A stretch of DNA of 64,000 bases, from contig NC_037590.1 in the NCBI RefSeq assembly GCF_003073045.1, positions 3,870,016-3,934,015 of the forward strand. Reading direction: 5' to 3'. The translations under genes and the position numbers were made by a program. Shown one piece after another: positions 13,814 to 25,573 of this stretch. Within the stretch, counting starts at the first letter, position 1; each line of letters starts with the position of its first letter. Origin of the DNA: Pomacea canaliculata (Eukaryota > Mollusca > Gastropoda > Architaenioglossa > Ampullariidae). Below the pieces are notes generated by a model, which worked only from the letters and a program-made list of their open reading frames with translations, was not told the origin of the DNA and made no database searches.

Positions 13814-16475
13814 TCAGCAGGTACCACTCATGCACCATCCTGTAGGAGAGCCGTTGACCAGGACATGAAGCGCTGCCGATGTCAGCAGCAGCAGCAGGTA
13901 CTGAGTAGTGGCGGGAGTGAGGGCTGGCGGCGCGGCGTTGCAGCCATCTTGGTTGTCGCAGTGGCAGTAGCGCATGCGGACGTTGTAGGAGCCGTAACGC
14001 TCCTGACACACGCGCCCGTCGTAGGGGCCGATCTCGCCGCTGCCGGCACATTGGCGGATGTAGCGCACATCCCAGTGGTCCTCCACCCACACTGCAGACA
14101 GTCACATTGAGGACACGGACATGGGTGAGAGGACTACCATTGGGAGAGATAGTCTACAATAAGTAATGTGTTTGCATAGTTTGGAAAAAATTCATGAATG
14201 ATGAGTGATGAAGACTTGAAGAGGGTTAGCTCATAATTGCTTACAAAATTGGTAGGGATATGAGTGAGGCAGGGAATGTGGTGGGGTCATGGCTGAGGTA
14301 AAAAATAATCTGACCTGGATGGTCACTAGACCTGGTAGCCGGGGTAGGGACATAAGATGGGGTCGTGGGTTGATATAGGAAGATGAGTGAGGCAAGAAAC
14401 GGAAGGAAAAAGAAACAGCGAGGAATAAATCACAGTGAGCATGGACTTTTATAGGTGGACTGCTGTCTGTCTGCCAAGACCAACGCTTAGCCTAAACACA
14501 GAATGGGACTAAACCACGGAGCGTCCTATGGAACAGCTTTCCTTCACACCTCCAACAGACGGAATCCAGTCTATGTCAGTTAAAAGCAGGACTTCTAAAA
14601 TATCTGTTTTAAAACTTTTAATTGCTTGCAGAGACCTTCCATTCAACGTAAACATCTATTATTAACAATGGAAAATGTGCATGACCCTAGGTTACTTATT
14701 CTCTAGTCGCAAATCCCTGTCAAATTAGACAACCCCGATCTGTGTGCATATTCTAATTTTCTCTCGTTAATGGATTTGTTTTATAGTTAATGAGTGTTTC
14801 GGTCTTTTTTTTTTTTTTTTTTTTACCTTAGATCGAGAGCTAAATGTAAAAGAAAATCGTAATTTGCTGATTCTGTTACCCTCGAAAAGTTTGCCTTTGT
14901 CACTCCTACTTCCCTTCTTCTTGACACCGTTTCGCTTTTCCTCAGTTCATCTTGCCACAATCTTTCATTCCCTACCTTCATCTATCCACTTTTTTTTCCT
15001 GATAAAATGCATCCTTTGACCGGAAATAGCTGCTATATATGCTGGTAAGCTAGTACAGGTCATCGGTGATGGGAGAGAAGTGGAGAGACTGGATAGATAG
15101 ATTGAATAAACAGTGCGGCTGACCAGGGACCCACTGAGGCCTTCTGGGGCAGTAGTAAGCAAGTCCTACAAGTTACGGTCAGTCAATAGCATTTAAACAA
15201 ACATACAAACAAAATGACCCAAGCTACACAAAACAAACAAACAAACAAACAAACAAACAAAAATGACCGAAGATACACAAAACAAGCAAACAAACAAACA
15301 AACAAACAATCACCAGAACTAAATATATGGAAGATTCACCTTCTTGAACTACTTTTCGACACCTTGTCTGCCAGTCGAAGCAGTTGACGAGGTGCTGGGT
15401 GACATTGTCAAACCAATCCGCACAATCAGGCTGGTGGTAGGAATTGCAGTTAAAACACTTGATGGCGAATACTGAAATAAATTAAAAGTTTGTAGAAGGA
15501 AATCTTACTGTCTGATGCAAGACTGTCAGATGTGCACACCATGTACATCCTCCTGGTCATGGCCTTAACATAAACGTGTCCATGTGTGATAGTAACCTCA
15601 TATGGTGATGGACCATTATGGTCTTTGCAGGATTGTATCTCGGGAAGTGAATTAATCATGCATATTATAGAAATGGTATCTTCGTGGACTAGAGCGCAGA
15701 TATTTTTAGAAAACAAATGACTACTGAGCCTCAACAAATTCTTGCAAGATAGAGATGTACAGGGTAAAACTAAAGGCAAAAGAAAAGCAGAAAAGACAAC
15801 ACAGAGGAAGAGAAGAAAATACATAAATAGAACACTCCTGAGAGTAAAGAGAAACACAGAATGTAGACAAGCGTAATAAATAAGTTTACAGACGACAGTA
15901 CAGATGTCTACAACAAATACAGATGCTAGCGAAATGTTATGGAGGGGAAGGCGTCTGCCTCATAGCTAGCACAGGTGACCGTGTACAGTTCTTTGTAAAG
16001 ATGGTGAGAAACACACAGTGTTGTGTTATTACAGAAACACCACAACAGCTCTTCCTCTACATAACAAGGGGAATGGAGAATTTATAGCTTTCATGCATGG
16101 CATACTTTCTCGTTAACCCACACTCGAAAAGTGTTCACGTAGTTTAAAGAACATCTCAGGTGAGACACATCGCAAAACACGGATTTTTGTCTACAGACGG
16201 AAAATGCCGTTTGATGCGAATTCATGTAAGTGCACAGATTTTACACACTGCTGACACGGAAGGCAAGTGGACTTCGTTCACTCAAGCGCGAAAGTACACG
16301 GAAAGACAAATGATGTTCTTTGTCTTTTGTTCCCCCCCCCCGGCCCCCTTTATCTTTTTCTCACAGATGCTACAGGTGAGTTCTTTGCACCGTTACAAAT
16401 GTGTTCGAACTTACCTGTATCCCAAAACGAATAAATTGTCCCAAGGACCACGAAAGCAGCTAGTACTGTCTTCAT
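13814..16475 (-). CDS. Small secreted Ly6/uPAR (quiver/crooked-like) protein, gene 2 of the trio
   Basis: Exons 16475-16415, 15471-15340 and 14091-13814 encode 156 residues; both introns are phase 1. A signal peptide (MKTVLAAFVVLGTIYSF) is followed by a domain starting FAIKCFNCNSYHQPDCADWF and closing with YCHCDNQDGCN. CRKVVQE spans the second splice site, and GSYNVRMRYCHC is typical of the crooked/crimpled branch of Ly6 proteins. The tail after DGCN carries YLLLLLTSAALHVLV, a likely GPI signal, then about 14 polar residues that are longer than usual. Exon 3 is markedly GC-rich compared with its surroundings. The first intron carries an (AAAC)n tract. The close paralogue is gene 3: 44 of 51 residues match in the exon-3 core. 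Function is inferred from the fold only. Confidence 0.87.
15192..15309. repeat. (AAAC)n microsatellite with an interspersed duplicated unit
   Basis: Runs of CAAA units are split by two near-identical segments (AAAATGACC followed by AAG and TACACAAAACAA), so the tract looks like a duplicated compound microsatellite. It lies in the second intron of Ly6-like gene 2. Confidence 0.85.
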
Positions 16476-19400
16476 CGCACTCTCGTCTTCAGGTCGTCCC
16501 GGATATTTGCTGCTGGAAGGTATCTTGACATCCCACAGGTGTGGTGGCCGCTGTCTCCGACATGACTGATGGCGCTTACACCGGGGGCTCTGTTGAGGAT
16601 TGCTTTAGCAGTAAGGTGTGCTTAAAAGATGTTCAGAAAACCGTAACAGGCCTCCATGCACAGCACCCTCGTCATTATGGTAGTCTTGACGCTCTTTAAT
16701 TATCTTTATAAGCATGCCGACATAACTTGGTTCCGCGAACAATCTATTTTCTTTTCCTCTTCTATCGGAATCTCTCTCACACACAGAGGGTGCTTAGCAT
16801 ATTGTTGCACAGAAAATATATGTTTAGACATGTAAAAACTGTGCGGATAACTACCTGACTCTTACAAAGATTTGGGAATTCAACTCCGATTTTGATATTT
16901 TGACAGTTTGTCACTTATCCACGAGGCTGCATGCTCACGCACGTAGTAAGCAGAACCAGAAAAGTCATATACACTCACATTATCATCACTACAACCCCAA
17001 AATACATTTTGCACGTTAGACATGATGAAACAAAACGTCGTCAGATTTTATTTCTTTATTACAAATATCTTTGTAAATATAAACCGTACTTTAGCAGATC
17101 AATAAACGTTTATTTACAAATTTATACAACTGTTAAAAATGATGAAAACATGGTGTGTAAGCCGATAGTCAATGGAACTCCTGATTTAAAAGTGAAAATA
17201 TAAAAATGGTGGGGGAAAAATGGATTGCCTGGAGGGTCATTTCCACGGACGCTGACAAAATGGCCGCAGAACATTCCGTGGAATGTCTCCAGTACTCTAC
17301 CTCCCTTAGATTACACTGTAGTTATAATTTCTAGAGACAGAATTGTATATCCTTGGCTGGATACATTACAGCTTTAAGTTTAGCTGCTGGGGATTTCTGT
17401 CAAAAACATACATGTGATGTGGATATCTTTTGGACACTTTGATACAGCGTTCTTTTGGAACCAAATAAATGATAAGGCTTTCTTGTTACTGATCAAACAC
17501 ACACACCTGGTACACTGGTGTGACTATAGCATGGTGTAATACAGTATTTATAAGAATATACACGACCTCTGCACAACATTTTTTGAATGTTTGTCAAGTT
17601 TTACTTCTCTACTGATCTTCATAGTTTTATTTGAGCTCCTGAGCAACAACTTTCAGATAATTATTTGGGTGGGTTGTTTTTGTGCAATATTTTTGCTGTC
17701 AGTGCATATGAACAGGAATATACTGCAGCGACTTCTAGAAAACTATCAGACGATATTTTCAAATCTGTAATGTGAGTCATGGTGATTTAACTGAGTGGGC
17801 CAAACTCTACATAGTTATGATAAGATTTCCTACAAAACCATCTTGTATATGCTTGTATATGTACAGACAGCAATACTTTACAAATGTACAATGTATAATA
17901 TTCTTGTGAACATTTCTGAAATAAGGCCCCAAAACATGCCATACTTCTGCTCCACTTTTTAACCAAGCACAATGTTTAACTGGAAGTTTGTTAGACAAAC
18001 ATCATTTGATCAATTACACTGCATTCCCATTCATTTGCTATTAGCATTACCAGATTATCTGTTAACCCTTTTTGTTTGGGTCAAGATGAAAGTACCTCTT
18101 AGCAAGAAAAAAACTATTGCTATGTTTCAAATGATGATGCCTGGCAACGTTAAATGAGACCAAGTTGATATTTCCATCACTAAGCCAGTAATTTCTCTGC
18201 ATATGATGTCAGCGAGACAAAAGATTTGAATGGTGCTATTGTCTAAGGCCCTGTTTTGACTCTGCAGACTGTTTCATTATTATGACAATAGTTTGAATCA
18301 CTGCTATGCACTGGTTTTATCTTCAATATGTTTCTTACATTCAAAACTATTTTAGCAACTGTTTTCCCTGTAGGTCTGACATTATGTCAACAGCTCTTAA
18401 TTGCAAGGTAAAAATGAGATGTAATTTCAATCACAAAGCAGATGAATGATATGAAATAGTCTCTTTTGTTTGCATATTAAACCTTTACCAATCAAGACAA
18501 TGATGTGACTGCGAATGGCACTCAAATTTTGAAAAAAACAATCAGCTTCTGTACCATACACAGGGCAGATGATATGCAAGACAGTTAAGCTCCTTTACAT
18601 CTGAAACTTCTGTAAAAGGACATGTGATGACAATGATGTTTACCTTGTGTAACATAAAGTTAAGCACAAGCCATGTGCTAATTTATCAACACCATCCCAC
18701 TTTTGTCAACTTAAGGGAATAAACAAATCCTTTCAGTGCTTCAACTGAATGCATAACTAAATCATATACCATTACTAGAAATGCAATGACCTGAGTTTGA
18801 TGGAAACATAAAGTGAGTATACTTCTTTTCATACAAAAGCTAGTTCAAAATTAACCTGCTAATGTTACAGATATAGCATTAAAAAAAAAAAAAAAAAAAA
18901 AAAAAACTAAGCGAACAGATGCACATATATAGAATTTCAAAAATGCTCTTTGTACTACAACCTGCTATGCTTCATTGAACAATTATGAAGTGTTTACACA
19001 AACGTACATATTTAATATTACAGGCTTAGTTATCTAGCATCACCTTGATAATTTTAGATTTGAGGGGAACTTCTCCATAGGAGAGGATGGGCAGAATTCA
19101 AATATCTTTCACAAAAATTTAATGGCATAAACACTCATTGGAAAATTATCTTGGCAGAGATCTAAAGACTTTGAAAATCATAAACATATGACTTTGGAAT
19201 ATGGAATCAAAATGATTTCTAGGACAGATAGGGTCAATCTGATATCACAGAAAAACCATGATTCCTAAAGCAGTCTTACAAAGGTTGTGCATCCAGTAAT
19301 TTTTGTCTTTCTTCTCATCGACAGATTTTGTCAACAATATTACAAAAATCCACCAAATATCCTTTCAATTGTTTGTCAACAGACTTTTTCTTTTGTTTTA

Positions 19401-20586
19401 GTGAGGAGTAGGGGTGAAATACTTTGGCTGAACACATAAGCATATACACATAAAAAAACAAGGCCAAAAGAAATGTTTTCTCAAGTGGAGCCACTGAAAG
19501 TAAATGTTGACAAAGATATGCTGGAAAAATCAAAACTGTTGAGCCTCTTTATAAATCACCAAATGTGTGGTCTGTTTGGAGTATAGAAATATGGAATAAC
19601 TGCTACATCATTTATATATAAATAAGTACACTGAGTTACCTAGGCCTCTATGATGCCAAAATTGAGTCCAAAAAGCGGACATAAGATACACTTCAAGAAA
19701 CAGCTAAAAGGAATGGATTTGCCTGAACATGTAAGGATGCTTCAAGTTCCCTTTTGGTTTTACAGACATCTTGACCATCAAACTCTTCAGTGTTACATAA
19801 CAGCATCAAACAGATGTGTTGAAGAAATGGATTTGCACTATTATCTCTCTAAATTCACAGGGATTGTTACTTTCTGGTGTGTCACACAAGTCCTACTGGA
19901 CACATGTTCCTTTAATTGTATCAAGGTACTTTATGCAAAAATATAAATGTATGGAATTATTATTTAGAAAAAAATTTAAAACTCAAAGGTAGCATCACAT
20001 TCAAATGATTATTACTCTTCCTGCTGCTCTTCCAGCCAGTTTTATATTATTAACACACATATTCACATGCATGCACACACAAACTGCTTCTTAGAATATG
20101 CACAAGAATTTTCTGTCACAATAATTCATCAGATATGTGAGATACCAAAACAACTCCATATTCATAAGGGAAAATTAGTTTTCATCAAAATAAAGATGAG
20201 AGTTGTATGAAATGATACGGTAAAATTTGCAAAACAATTTGTACCACCCAACTACAATCATATCTATACTTTAAAAACAGCTTTTCAGAATAGTTGGTGT
20301 TTATCTGCTGACATCCTTCTCAAAGGAGTTAATGTTTATTTGGTGACAACTTCTAAAATGAAACCAGAGTGACAAGGGACAACAATATCACGAATGATCA
20401 TTAGCAGCTAGAGCATGCTGAACATAATGCTCAAGACCAACTTGTCAAGGAAGAAGAAAGTGCAACTATGGATCTTCCACATTCTACAAAATAAAAGTCC
20501 TTCATATCGGTAGAAAAGCAAATGATATTACCACATTCTACCAGACACTTTGCCAACAGCAAAAGGAGAACAGAAAAGCAAGATGA
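16476..20586. other. 4.1-kb spacer, probably including a long 3' UTR of Ly6-like gene 3
   Basis: No coding exon is recognised on either strand. On the minus strand, AATAAA hexamers occur near 17058-17049 and could end the gene 3 transcript. That would imply a 3' UTR of up to 3.5 kb. A poly-A run of more than 20 bases lies near 18880-18906. The 98-codon frame at 19650-19946 is unlike any family I know. Confidence 0.4.
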
Positions 20587-22441
20587 TCATCTCCGAAGAA
20601 TCAGCATATGTGGCAAAGAAAGAGCCAAAAAGAAAGTTAGCATCAAAAGCATTAACTGATGTGAACCTGGTGTCATTTTAGTTGATAGAGCAGAATTACA
20701 GCCATCTTGGTTGTCACAGTGACAGTAGCGCATGCGCACATTGTAGGAGCCATATCTTTCCTGACATATACGACCTTGGTAAGGACCTATTGTACCATCC
20801 TTTGCGCACTGGCGAATGTAGCGAACATCCCAGTGGTCATCAATCCAGACTGCACAAACAAAATCAAAATGACATTAACATTAGTAGGGCTCACTCAAAA
20901 GTAAACAAAATACAAAGCAGCATTCATCCTTAAAGGCTAACACTTGCCAACCATAAAGTTAGCTCCAAATGAGGATCTAACACCTATTATTAATGAGACC
21001 TTGTTGCAATAGCATGCTTAAACCAGCAACTTCTTTTCAAAATGCAAGAGACAAAATTCAAATTTAGAGGACTTTACCTTATAGAAGGACAAAGTTATTT
21101 TTATCTACTCAGATTTAAGGAGAATACTACACCCAGTAATTTAAAAATAATTGTGCTAACGCTTTAAAGCCATTTACCACAAATGTTCTTTCAACTGTCC
21201 ATTGTATTCTGGATTGTAAGTAAATAATGAGCTAAATGACATTTTATAACAATCAATAAATGCATGTGGTCAACATGAAAAACAATACATAATAAAAATG
21301 TATCTAATGAATATTTGATGAAATTATTTTTTAACAAATATGAAAAGATTTAAAAAGTTTTCCTCACCATCATAATATGAAAGTATACATTTGAAAAAAA
21401 AATTGTATCAAAAGATGTTTAAACAAAAATCATTAACAGACCTAACTTATCCATATAAGTAACAGGAAAATGATTAATTAGGGAATCAACAGTTACTAAC
21501 CTTCCTGGACAACTTTACGACATCTATTTTGATCATCATCACACTGAACTAAGTGCTGTGTGACGTTATCAAACCAATCGGCACAGTCTGCTTGGTGGTA
21601 AGAATTGCACACAAAACACTTGATGGCAATTCCTGTAAACAACATGAGAAAGAACTGAATGAACAAGATTACAATATTTGTCACAGCAGGAAAACAAATT
21701 ATATTTTTTTATGTTTTTGTGGGGCTTATTAGTATATGAGGCTATGGTTATGTCACAGTGTTCCAAAAACATTTATAAATATAACATTTTGAACCCAAAA
21801 TGTACTAAATAATACTTGTGTTCACAGTTCAGTTAGGTCCTTAACACAGCTATACCAAGACTTGATTTCATATTCTAATTTTTTTAAATGAAGAAATTAA
21901 TAAACTGCCTTGTTTTAGAACAGGGATGTCTCTTAGAATACTAAAAGTGAGGTAAATGAAGGTCTGTGCTGTGGGCCTGTTCACTACACAGTTTACAAAA
22001 GTGTTATGCATGGTATTTATTCACTCAGTCATATCGGTATTTCTGATGAATGGGATTAGTGTATCATGCACGCGTTATTCAAAATGTTTTTCTCCGGTTG
22101 GTGTTGTCTCCACGAGGCAACTGGTTCTCCCCACGCACGTGCTCTGTGTGCTTTGTGACAAACATGCAAATGGCGAACATGAGTGGCCCTGATGCTGTTA
22201 TCTTTGAACACACGAGGTTCTTACAGGTAATGTTGATGTTCTCATGAAGGTAACACACTACTGAGGGTCTATCATGGCTGCCATACTTGCATTTCCGCAT
22301 TTCATGAAAGGGTTGATACATCAATGAAGTGCTGTCAGGTGTGCCGTGTAGGTGTGGGTCACAAAGTTCGCGAGACTTACCGCTCTCAAGTGCCAGAAAA
22401 ATGGTGCCGATGGCGACGAAAATCACAAACACCGCCTTCAT
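20587..22441 (-). CDS. Small secreted Ly6/uPAR (quiver/crooked-like) protein, gene 3 of the trio
   Basis: Exons 22441-22381, 21632-21501 and 20849-20587 (TGA) encode 151 residues; the introns are phase 1, and exons 1 and 2 have exactly the same lengths as in gene 2 (61 and 132 nt). The signal peptide is MKAVFVIFVAIGTIFLAL. The domain runs from IAIKCFVCNSYHQADCADWF to YCHCDNQDGCN, followed by a hydrophobic tail (LMLLMLTFFLALSL) that fits a GPI signal. The exon-3 core differs from gene 2 at only about 7 of 51 residues, while the tails are unrelated, which suggests strong constraint on the folded domain. An in-frame ATG 38 codons upstream (22555) is rejected because it would bury the signal peptide. 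The 5' flank is CpG-rich. Confidence 0.87.
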
Positions 22442-22814
22442 CGTCGTCACTCTCTCATCGCTCGTCGAACCTCTGACTTCTGTAACCTCTCTTTCGATCA
22501 GTTCGTTGACGCCGCGAGGACAGTCCCGCGCTGACAGGTGTGAAAAGTAGGTCATGACAGGTGAACCTGTCGTGCGGAGGCCCTGTTAGGGGGTGTCGCG
22601 AGAAAAGCCCCGCGCACTATCAACTGGCCTGAGACAGAGACTATCGTACATAGTTTGTCGTGAACAGTCCGCCTTTGACCGATATTTGTCGTTGGAAGGA
22701 GGGGGAGCATACGGATAAACGTGGCAGGTGTGGCAGTTGACTGGGTCTTCATCTCCTGTTTATTTTTGGCGATGGTGAGCAGTGCACTGAAGACCAGTCC
22801 AGGTTCCTGATGTC

Positions 22815-23006
22815 CTACGACTGTGGCAACCGTGCCTCGTACAAAATCGTTGGTGTTATGCTCTCACCTCTCTGTGTGGGATTCAGAACGGTCTCCTTTA
22901 GTCTTAGGCATTTACTTTCGTGTACCTGGATTCTTCTATTCGTATCGGCAAACAGAATCCACGGTTCACATCCGTATAGCAGCATCTGTGCTACAAGGGA
23001 TTTGTA
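22815..23006 (-). mobile_element. Non-LTR retrotransposon (LINE) reverse-transcriptase relic, C-terminal part
   Basis: The minus-strand translation contains LYKSLVAQMLLYGCEPWILF, then ADTNRRIQVHESKCLR. This matches the common LINE motif around LLYGCETW...ADTERRIQ.FE.KCLR just after the reverse-transcriptase domain. Similarity fades beyond that. The 5' side in the element's sense abuts the hAT-like repeat at 23008, which may have truncated it. The clade is not certain. Confidence 0.6.
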
Positions 23007-23007
23007 G

Positions 23008-23365
23008 AGGGGTGGGCAAACTACGGCCTGCGGACGTCTTGAGACCAGCCCGTCTGCCAGAATGTGAAGTGCACTTGTTTTACATATTTTTTTCGTATAG
23101 AAATTTAATTTATCGAGTACAACAGCGTTAGAAATCGGTAGTCTGTAACATTCTAACACAGACAAGGTACAAAGATAACAAATAACGGCTGACATGTCTG
23201 ATGGAACCGTTTGAGTGCATCGAGGACAGCTGTCTTCAAGGGAAAGGATGGTTTTCCAGTTTTAGTGTGAGCGAATACAAACAGCTTCACTTTACATGAT
23301 AAGTGAACGCCATTATGTACTCCTTTGTTGTCCATTATAACCATCACCAGGCCTGGGTATTTTAC
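23008..23365. mobile_element. hAT-like non-autonomous repeat, copy A
   Basis: It begins AGGGGTGGGCAAACT, a typical hAT (Charlie-like) terminus, and shares collinear sequence with 27669-28020 over about 350 bases. Shared blocks include AATTTAATTTATC, GAGTACAACAG, TGACATGTCTGATG, CACTTTACA and AAGTGAACGCC. The right terminus is not clear, and no target duplication was found. Confidence 0.6.
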
Positions 23366-23994
23366 CCGCCCGCCAGGGGTCATAATGTTGCTTTTTTCAT
23401 GCGAGTTGGAACTGTCAGTCTGCTAATAAGATTTTGGAGCTCTGGGGCCACCGACTGTCTTTGGACTCCACGATTTGTGCTGTCGATAAGGACTGAGAGA
23501 CTGTGCAACCACCCCCAACTCGACTAACAGTCACAACGTTTTCCTGTCCTACTCCAAATTTATTTAAGCCCATTGAAAAAAATCTGTTTAGTTTTTAGGT
23601 AAATGAATATTTTCTAATAATGCTTGAACTGACCACTAAGAATTGTCCACCCTTGTCGTGCATCTGTAGTTTCTTGTCCGAAAATAACATTCAACCCTTT
23701 CCTTGTTCTTTATCTTCGCCACATCGACATTTTAAGCCTTTTCTAAGTTTTCTTCGATTTCATCCATCTTCTCGTTTACGATACTTTTTGATGACTTGGA
23801 TGTTTTGAAGATATATTTTGACAAATTACCAATGAATGATCATGTTCTTCAAAATAAAATGTAATCAGAAACAATTTCAGTCGCTTGGTTTACATCTAAA
23901 GAAGAAAAATATCCAATGCAATCAAGTCAGCCGTGCAGTTGTTTTACTTATTCTTTCGACCAGTTCTTAACAAACAGGGTCACATTGTATTTTT

Positions 23995-24295
23995 AGGCTT
24001 GCAAGCTGGGACAGTGATCGATATCGCTAGGTAAAGCTGGGCTGAATGGGGAATCGAACTGGTGCACTTCCGTGTTAAGACACCAATGGTCTAACCCAGG
24101 GGTGGGCAATTAATTTTCCCAAGGGGCCGCATGAGAAATTGGGATGGTTCTAGAGGGCCGGACTAATATAGTTAACTCAGTTTTACCCAATACTGTATAC
24201 ATTGTATATATACTGGCGGGCGGGCCGGTCAGAGACAGGAGGCGGGCCGGCGTTTGCCCAGGTCTGGTCTAACCACTCGGCATTTGGTGAAAATT
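23995..24295 (-). repeat. tRNA-derived SINE interrupted by a hAT MITE
   Basis: Read on the minus strand, the sequence gives GCCGAGTGGTTAGACC (box A like), then CATTGGTGTCTTAACACGG and GTTCGATTCCCC (box B like). This is the arrangement of a tRNA-derived SINE head. The box A region is split by the 170-bp MITE at 24097-24266. It is not a functional tRNA gene: it is interrupted and has no tRNA 3' end. Confidence 0.6.
24097..24266. mobile_element. hAT MITE with perfect 8-bp target duplication
   Basis: The element is 170 bp, begins CAGGGGTGGGCAA and ends TTGCCCAGGTCTG (imperfect terminal inverted repeats). It is flanked on both sides by GTCTAACC (24089-24096 and 24267-24274). The 8-bp duplication and CAG-type ends define a hAT element; it has no coding capacity. 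Confidence 0.85.
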
Positions 24296-24469
24296 CCATT
24301 TCTGTTTAAGGAGAGAGGGAGTTGGTGTTTTACGCTGAGCCACCAACCAAAAGTATATCATCACCAAGCGACAGCGACACGTACTCTCTACATTCCACAC
24401 AATACACAATAAAGCCATATATACGTTCATTCTAATGACATTATCTACTTCTCGAGACAGAAGCCTGGT

Positions 24470-24640
24470 TGGAGCTCCATTTAATAAGATTAATTTGGGA
24501 TGCAGGAAACCGGAGCACAGAGAAAACCATCGACGGTCACGTGTCGCATCCAGGGTTCTCGGAGCTGAGTTCTGAACCCGTGACATCCGATTCTCTCTGT
24601 CTTGTTGACGGACACTTTAGCATTGAAGCGCACGTCAGAA
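24470..24640 (-). repeat. SINE-like repeat with tRNA-like head
   Basis: On the minus strand there is a possible box B (GGGTTCAGAACTC) followed by GGTTTTCTCTGTGCTCCGG and TTTCCTGC. This resembles the TTTTCTCCGGGTGCTCCGGTT core found in several animal SINEs. The family assignment is by memory only. Confidence 0.4.
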
Positions 24641-24774
24641 AATGTTTGAATAATTACAAAACATGCAAGGGTCCCATAGCCAGGTAGTGGTTGTGTGAGC
24701 ATAGGACGTTTTCCAGTCACAGGTCCAGGCCTAACGAACTTCGTAATACTCTAAAAATATGTGGAGTCAGTTAT

Positions 24775-24960
24775 TGCTTTTATATGGAGTCAGCATCACT
24801 AAGGCTATATCACGGCAAGGCAGCCAGCCCTGTAATCAGATGCCACATGCTGAGAAAGAACAGTGTGCCAGAGACGAGAGCTGAACCCAGGACAGCCAAC
24901 CTTCACTGTAGTGATGACAGGCGCTAACCGTTGCGCCACGGAGTTGTGGGCATCCCAGAA
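24775..24960 (-). repeat. tRNA-derived SINE, family also present at 63400
   Basis: The minus-strand head GTGGCGCAACGGTTAGCGCC and the box-B-like GGGTTCAGCTC are tRNA-like. The body is collinear with 63400-63590 (shared GTTGGCTGTCCTGGG / ATTGGCTGTCCTGGG and CTGTTCTTTCTC). The tail GTGATATAGCCTTAGT resembles the fragment at 3306-3360. Confidence 0.7.
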
Positions 24961-25573
24961 GAATCCTTCCAGCAGTGCATAGAAAATGAAAAGGTGCATT
25001 AGACTTGAGTGGGTTACTTTGAAGGGGAAACTATGTTGTTGTTTGGAACTAAAATAAATTGTTCCTGAAACCAGTACTATTACTTTTTAGACAAACCCCG
25101 CATGCACATGCGGCACAATTTTCAATTCAATAGTCATCGATATAGGATAATTTCAATTTTACACTCAGTTTACATTTAAACAATATTGAGCTTTTACATT
25201 TTATAAATCACTTTTTTTTCTTGAACCACTGAGCAGTGCTTTCACCACTTGAAAAAAAAATCTCCTTTGTCTACTAGCAGAAGAGCTTGCTAAAAACTTC
25301 CCAAGAAATTGTTTGGTCTCCATTCTTTCCCACTAAACAGATTACTAACACGCGTACTTTCTTATAAAATGCATACACATAGTAAAACAGAAAAATGATT
25401 CTCTCTACAGTGAACAGCACGTTTAATGAGCTAAGTGTTCTTGAAAACACACAAAGCCAGTCACTCTACATCTTCCGCTCACCCACCCCATACCTCCCAT
25501 TCATGCAGACAATAACATGCATCCAGCTTGCACCATCAGAGTTTTCCAATAAACATAAAAATGTAGAAGAAAT

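Larger units (their letters stand above)
22442..25573. other. Intergenic repeat nest between Ly6-like gene 3 and DDX47
   Basis: The stretch holds, in order, the CpG-rich 5' flank of gene 3, a LINE relic, a hAT-like repeat, a SINE split by a hAT MITE and two further SINE-like units (listed separately). The remaining bases, including 23400-23990 and 24990-25570, show nothing I recognise apart from 3' UTR of DDX47 at the right end. Confidence 0.5.

Noticed and set aside
13779-14110. Several long overlapping frames on both strands over Ly6-like gene 2 exon 3
   Set aside because: They are shadows caused by the high GC content of this exon. Only the frame at 14091-13814 carries the Ly6 cysteine pattern and joins the other exons in phase.
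15192-15309. Possible CRISPR-like regular repeat
   Set aside because: It is an (AAAC)n microsatellite with one duplicated segment in a eukaryotic intron.
19650-19946. 98-codon plus-strand open frame
   Set aside because: No recognisable domain, no supporting exons, and it lies antisense to the probable 3' UTR of Ly6-like gene 3.
22442-22555. In-frame upstream ATG extending Ly6-like gene 3 by 38 residues
   Set aside because: It would place a charged segment in front of the hydrophobic signal peptide. Starting at 22441 gives the same 61-nt first exon as in genes 1 and 2.
24895-24950. tRNA gene suggested by box A and box B like sequence
   Set aside because: No complete cloverleaf. The sequence belongs to a dispersed SINE with a second copy at 63400-63590.
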